Shown here piece by piece: positions 61,216 through 64,000 of a stretch of 64,000 nt of DNA. The stretch is from Xylaria sp. FL1777 (taxonomy: Eukaryota; Ascomycota; Sordariomycetes; Xylariales; Xylariaceae). The notes beneath the pieces were generated by a model. That model was not told where the DNA came from. It was given only the letters and a program-made list of their open reading frames with translations, and did not search any database. Position 1 is the stretch's first letter. The number at the start of each line of letters is the position of its first letter. The DNA lies in assembly GCA_022578965.1 (NCBI GenBank), contig MU400510.1, positions 186,001-250,000 of the forward strand, given 5' to 3'. The translations under genes were made by a program, and so were the position numbers.

Positions 61216-62385
61216 ATGCGCAAGTTGTCAATGCGCATTCCGTACATACACGTGTTAGACGCCCCCACGATCATCCCGAAGAGTGCAAAGACCCTGTCTG
61301 GAGCCGTTGTGGCTCTGCAAGAGTTTCTCACAGCCCCGTCATCGTTGTCATCATCGTCGTCGTCTTCAGAAACACGCCCATCTACGGCTGTTTTGACGGG
61401 GGCCGGTATTTCTGTTGCTAGTGGTCTGGCTGACTACAGAGGTCCGAAAGGGACTTATCGCGTCAACAAGTTGTTTCGCCCCACTTACTATCATGAGTTT
61501 CTCAATAATCACGAGGCAAGGAAACGTTACTGGGCAAGAAGCTTTATAGGCTGGTCCACCTTGCACAAGGCCAAACCTAACGCGAGCCACTTCGCTATAA
61601 AAAATCTGAGTGACCTGGGCATAGTCCAGAGTGTCATAACACAGAATGTCGATTCTTTTCATTCCCAAGCACACCCGGATCTCCAGACTACTGAACTACA
61701 TGGCCATTTGAGATCATGTGTCTGCACATCATGTCACCAGGAGCTTCCCCGAGATGATTTCCAGAATGAGTTGGCGAGGCTCAATCCAGCCTGGGACGCT
61801 TTCCTCCAGAAACTACTGGCTTCGGGTGCTCTAGATACACAAAATCTGGACGAGCAGCGAGCCAGAGGCATGAAGACGAATCCCGATGGCGATGTTGATC
61901 TCCCTGGGGCTCCTTATATGACGTTCCGTTACCCTGCATGCCCGAGATGCCTCGCGAATCCTCCACCCACGGAAAACGGGACTTGTGCAACTGTTGAAGT
62001 CGACTCAGATGGGGCTTGGGACCCCACTAGTACAGCAGGGATTTTGAAGCCCGCAGTCGTCATGTTCGGGGAGAATATCCACCGCTCCATCAAGGCCGCT
62101 GCAGAGAAAATGATTAACGATGCCGATAGGCTGCTTGTTTTGGGCACTTCCTTGGCTACATACTCGGCCTGGAGATTGGCTAAACGGGCCCTTGATCAAA
62201 ACAAGCCTATTGCAATCGTTAATCTTGGAGGTGTGAGAGGCGAGGATGCGTTCTTCGTCAAGCTTGATCCAGATCAACGGGGCAGTCAAGGGGTAAGAGT
62301 AGAGATATCTACTGATGAGCTACTCCCAACCCTAGTAGAGCGGCTCCGATCTTCTACAGTCCAAACTAATAACGAAAGCCCCTAA
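61216..62385 (+). CDS. SIRT4-type (class II) NAD-dependent sirtuin, 389 aa
   Basis: Single exon. Sirtuins remove acyl groups from lysine using NAD; the class II (SIRT4) type is usually mitochondrial. The NAD-binding motif is TGAGISVASGLADYRG (residues 61-76). TQNVDSFH is at 142-149, and the catalytic His is H162 in ELHGH. Zinc cysteines are C170/C173 and C242/C245. The segment DGDVDLPGAPYMTFRYPACP before the second Cys pair is characteristic of the SIRT4 branch, and VLGTSLATYSAWRL binds NAD. The N-terminus before residue 30 is basic and could be a presequence. A run of seven Ser (about 45-51) is a low-complexity insert. The start is the first ATG of the frame. Confidence 0.93.
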   Translation: MRKLSMRIPYIHVLDAPTIIPKSAKTLSGAVVALQEFLTAPSSLSSSSSSSETRPSTAVLTGAGISVASGLADYRGPKGTYRVNKLFRPTYYHEFLNNHEARKRYWARSFIGWSTLHKAKPNASHFAIKNLSDLGIVQSVITQNVDSFHSQAHPDLQTTELHGHLRSCVCTSCHQELPRDDFQNELARLNPAWDAFLQKLLASGALDTQNLDEQRARGMKTNPDGDVDLPGAPYMTFRYPACPRCLANPPPTENGTCATVEVDSDGAWDPTSTAGILKPAVVMFGENIHRSIKAAAEKMINDADRLLVLGTSLATYSAWRLAKRALDQNKPIAIVNLGGVRGEDAFFVKLDPDQRGSQGVRVEISTDELLPTLVERLRSSTVQTNNESP

Positions 62386-62505
62386 CTATGTCGCATAGAC
62401 AAATGGGTCTTCTGTCTTCAGAGATACGCTATCCTAGGAGACTGCATGATGCCATAAGCGTGTATGTTATGTAGCCGGCATGACGGCAACTTGAACCTGT
62501 CAGAC

Positions 62506-63129
62506 CTAAAAGAAATTTGAATAGCCTGTGTTCGGTTTTGTTGGCTCGGTGTTTTGTGTCGATGTTGACTTGGGTTTCGCTTCTGTAACGGTTGGAATCG
62601 TAGACGGAGTCTTAACCGTAACAGCCTTCTTTGCATTTTTGAACACATCGTCCCGTTCTATTTCTTGTAGAACTTCCTCCCATTCCCTCTCTTTCTCAAT
62701 GTCACCGGTACCTAAAGCCTTCTCAACATCCACCTCCTCGCCTCTTTGTAATTTCTCAACCACTTCTCGTAGCAGTCCAATGCGGACTTCGGCCCGCCTC
62801 ATGAAAGTGGCATAGTCCCTTTTTAGTGCTATCATCTGGATGGCCATGGAGCCGATGAAGAGGAATATGACGATGTAGAAAGTGGCCGGATTCCATTCCT
62901 TCGACTTAGGCTTCTGTTTTTCTGGTGTACCCCAATCGACAGTGGGTTTGGGTTTGGGGCGAAAGGGTTTTGGTATTAAAGATCTCCAAAAGGAAAGTTG
63001 AGCGACCGTAGGGGCCGAGCTTTGGCAACGGATGTGATGTTGGTTCAGGAAAGGCGTGGATCGCAAAACTCTGGGCGCTCGGGCAGTCGCAAAGGTTTTG
63101 AGGGCTCCTCGCTGTAGAGGCCTTTCCAT
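62506..63129 (-). CDS. DUF5321-type mitochondrial single-pass membrane protein, 207 aa
   Basis: Single exon. The first 35 residues (MERPLQRGALKTFATARAPR) are basic, Ala/Ser-rich and non-acidic, a typical mitochondrial presequence ending near HIRCQSSA. One transmembrane helix follows: WNPATFYIVIFLFIGSMAIQ. Then comes a charged helix, LKRDYATFMRRAEVRIGLLR and GEEVDVEKALGTGDIEKERE, which is the conserved block I associate with the fungal DUF5321 family. The C-terminal 45 residues are Thr/Lys/Pro-rich. The function of the family is not known to me; inner-membrane location is inferred. It is transcribed convergently with the sirtuin, 120 bp from its stop. Confidence 0.82.
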   Translation of the reverse strand: MERPLQRGALKTFATARAPRVLRSTPFLNQHHIRCQSSAPTVAQLSFWRSLIPKPFRPKPKPTVDWGTPEKQKPKSKEWNPATFYIVIFLFIGSMAIQMIALKRDYATFMRRAEVRIGLLREVVEKLQRGEEVDVEKALGTGDIEKEREWEEVLQEIERDDVFKNAKKAVTVKTPSTIPTVTEAKPKSTSTQNTEPTKPNTGYSNFF

Positions 63130-63675
63130 TGTGTGTTGAAGATGCCAGGTTGATGAGGCATATATGGGGGACCAATTGATGCGACAATAAATTTCAAGGT
63201 TGAAGAGGGAAAAAAGTTACTAGAAATTGAATCAATTAGTTTGTCGCAAGAGCAATTGACTCGAGGACATCCATGTGCCTGTGATTACGGCATCAAATTT
63301 GGAGCACAGCTCCTCCGCGCGGCAGCTGCCGGTTGCTGTGTTAACAGGAGCTACCCTATTTAGGCCAAGTACACAAAACTTAGATCCACCCTTGGTCCAC
63401 TGTCCACCATCAATGGTAGTATGCCTAGGTACTTGGATAAGGCTTGGTGAACACACTACAAACAGCACATACACTACGTACACTACATACTGGATGCCTA
63501 TGTTTTAGATTCTTACTCCAATAAGTCCTTTACAAAGCGTTGCACGTCACGATTCGTCTTTTCTAATAGATTGCATTCATTGACATGGCGTTTTGAAATC
63601 TGTATTTACAGTCTTTTGCTTGGAACGACGACATGATTACAAAAGCCTACACGCACACTACGCGCACACGTACCT
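63130..63675. promoter_or_regulatory. Divergent intergenic region DUF5321 / right-edge gene
   Basis: These 546 bp should hold both promoters. A TATAxxx-like element is not obvious. GCCTAGGTAC occurs at about 63424. Confidence 0.45.
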
Positions 63676-64000
63676 ATGGCATCCTTCATCGCGCAGGCCG
63701 ATGCGATTCGGTCTGCCATCGTCTCAGTATCGACATGCACTCCCGCAATCTCTGCCTCTTTAAAAGAGCTGCTCCTCGGAAGACAAGACAGCGACGAATC
63801 CTCAAAACCTCCTGTCAAATCCTCACAAAAACCCACTCAGTCTTCCGCCAAGACAAAACCTTCAACAACAAAGAAGCCTGCCAAAAGTGCAGGAGACGCT
63901 TGCCATGGCTCTAACGACCTGAGTCCGAAAGAGAAAGCGGTTCTCGCCACACATGTTGTCAATGCTGCACTAAAAGCTCTAGGAAATGCGGCAAAGGCGC
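63676..64000 (+). CDS. N-terminal fragment of a gene cut by the window edge, possibly separase
   Basis: An ATG at 63676 opens a frame of 108 codons that runs off the right edge. It begins MASFIAQADAIRSAIVSVST, continues TPAISASLKELLLGRQDSDE, then a Lys/Ser/Pro-rich linker, and ends in LSPKEKAVLATHVVNAALKA. The helix-linker-helix start resembles N-termini I recall for fungal separases (Esp1/BimB), large cohesin-cleaving proteases, but only a weakly conserved part is visible. Frame and composition support a real gene; the identity is a guess. Confidence 0.5.
   Translation, partial: MASFIAQADAIRSAIVSVSTCTPAISASLKELLLGRQDSDESSKPPVKSSQKPTQSSAKTKPSTTKKPAKSAGDACHGSNDLSPKEKAVLATHVVNAALKALGNAAKA

Noticed and set aside
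63633..63914. 93-codon frame near the right edge
   Set aside because: It is a shadow of the frame beginning at ATG 63676, which stays open to the edge and has a protein-like pattern.

Overview
The window is nuclear DNA from a filamentous ascomycete (Pezizomycotina, probably a Sordariomycete). Evidence: short 50-170 bp spliceosomal introns with GT/AG ends and CTAAC/CTGAC-like branch points, single eukaryotic genes without operons, a Zn2Cys6 regulator with a fungal-specific middle region, APC3 of the BimA type, Nup82, Pik1, NC2-alpha, Nag-induced protein 1 and mL60. Nothing identifies the species. Gene models below were spliced by hand from the raw sequence, and every multi-exon model given exact exons keeps frame across its junctions.

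Layout. 1-3280 holds no recognisable gene. 3281-6590 (+) is a ten-exon Zn2Cys6 regulator. 7955-11452 (-) is a six-exon gene joining a caspase-like domain, a homeodomain-like segment and a rhodanese-like domain. 12678-14522 (-) is a conserved-looking unknown. 14.5-18.2 kb is a gene desert whose right half is AT-rich. 18243-25023 carries cytochrome b5 reductase (-), Nag-induced protein 1 (+), SND2/TMEM208 (-) and APC3/CDC27 (+). 25826-35799 is dense: an atypical kinase (+), histone H4 (+), TRAPPC2/sedlin (-), mitoribosomal mL60 (+), cap-binding CBP20 (-) and Nup82 (+). 36810-38290 (+) is a proline-rich unknown. 39515-39650 (+) is a tRNA-Lys(CUU) gene with an unusual insertion. 42698-49025 (-) has an unknown conserved protein and the PI4-kinase Pik1. 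50216-51313 (-) is NC2-alpha with a long glutamine-rich N-terminus. 53609-57668 (-) has an alpha/beta hydrolase and xylulokinase. 58375-60039 (-) is a mitochondrial CDF metal transporter, 61216-62385 (+) a SIRT4-type sirtuin, 62506-63129 (-) a DUF5321-type mitochondrial membrane protein, and 63676-64000 (+) the start of a gene cut by the window edge.

Most genes are housekeeping genes without a shared pathway; several are mitochondrial (mL60, CDF transporter, sirtuin, DUF5321 protein). I see no secondary-metabolite cluster, CRISPR array, intact transposon or virus.

Three observations stand out. (1) The tRNA-Lys(CUU) gene has a 63-nt insertion in its T arm with a 5' GTGAGT, an internal TACTAAT and a 3' CTAG, that is, all the marks of a spliceosomal intron at a place where nuclear tRNA introns are not normally found. 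(2) One gene encodes caspase-like, homeodomain-like and rhodanese-like parts, with an intron splitting the homeodomain-like helix. (3) The CBP20 frame stops at TAG but continues in frame for 73 codons of charged duplicated repeats.
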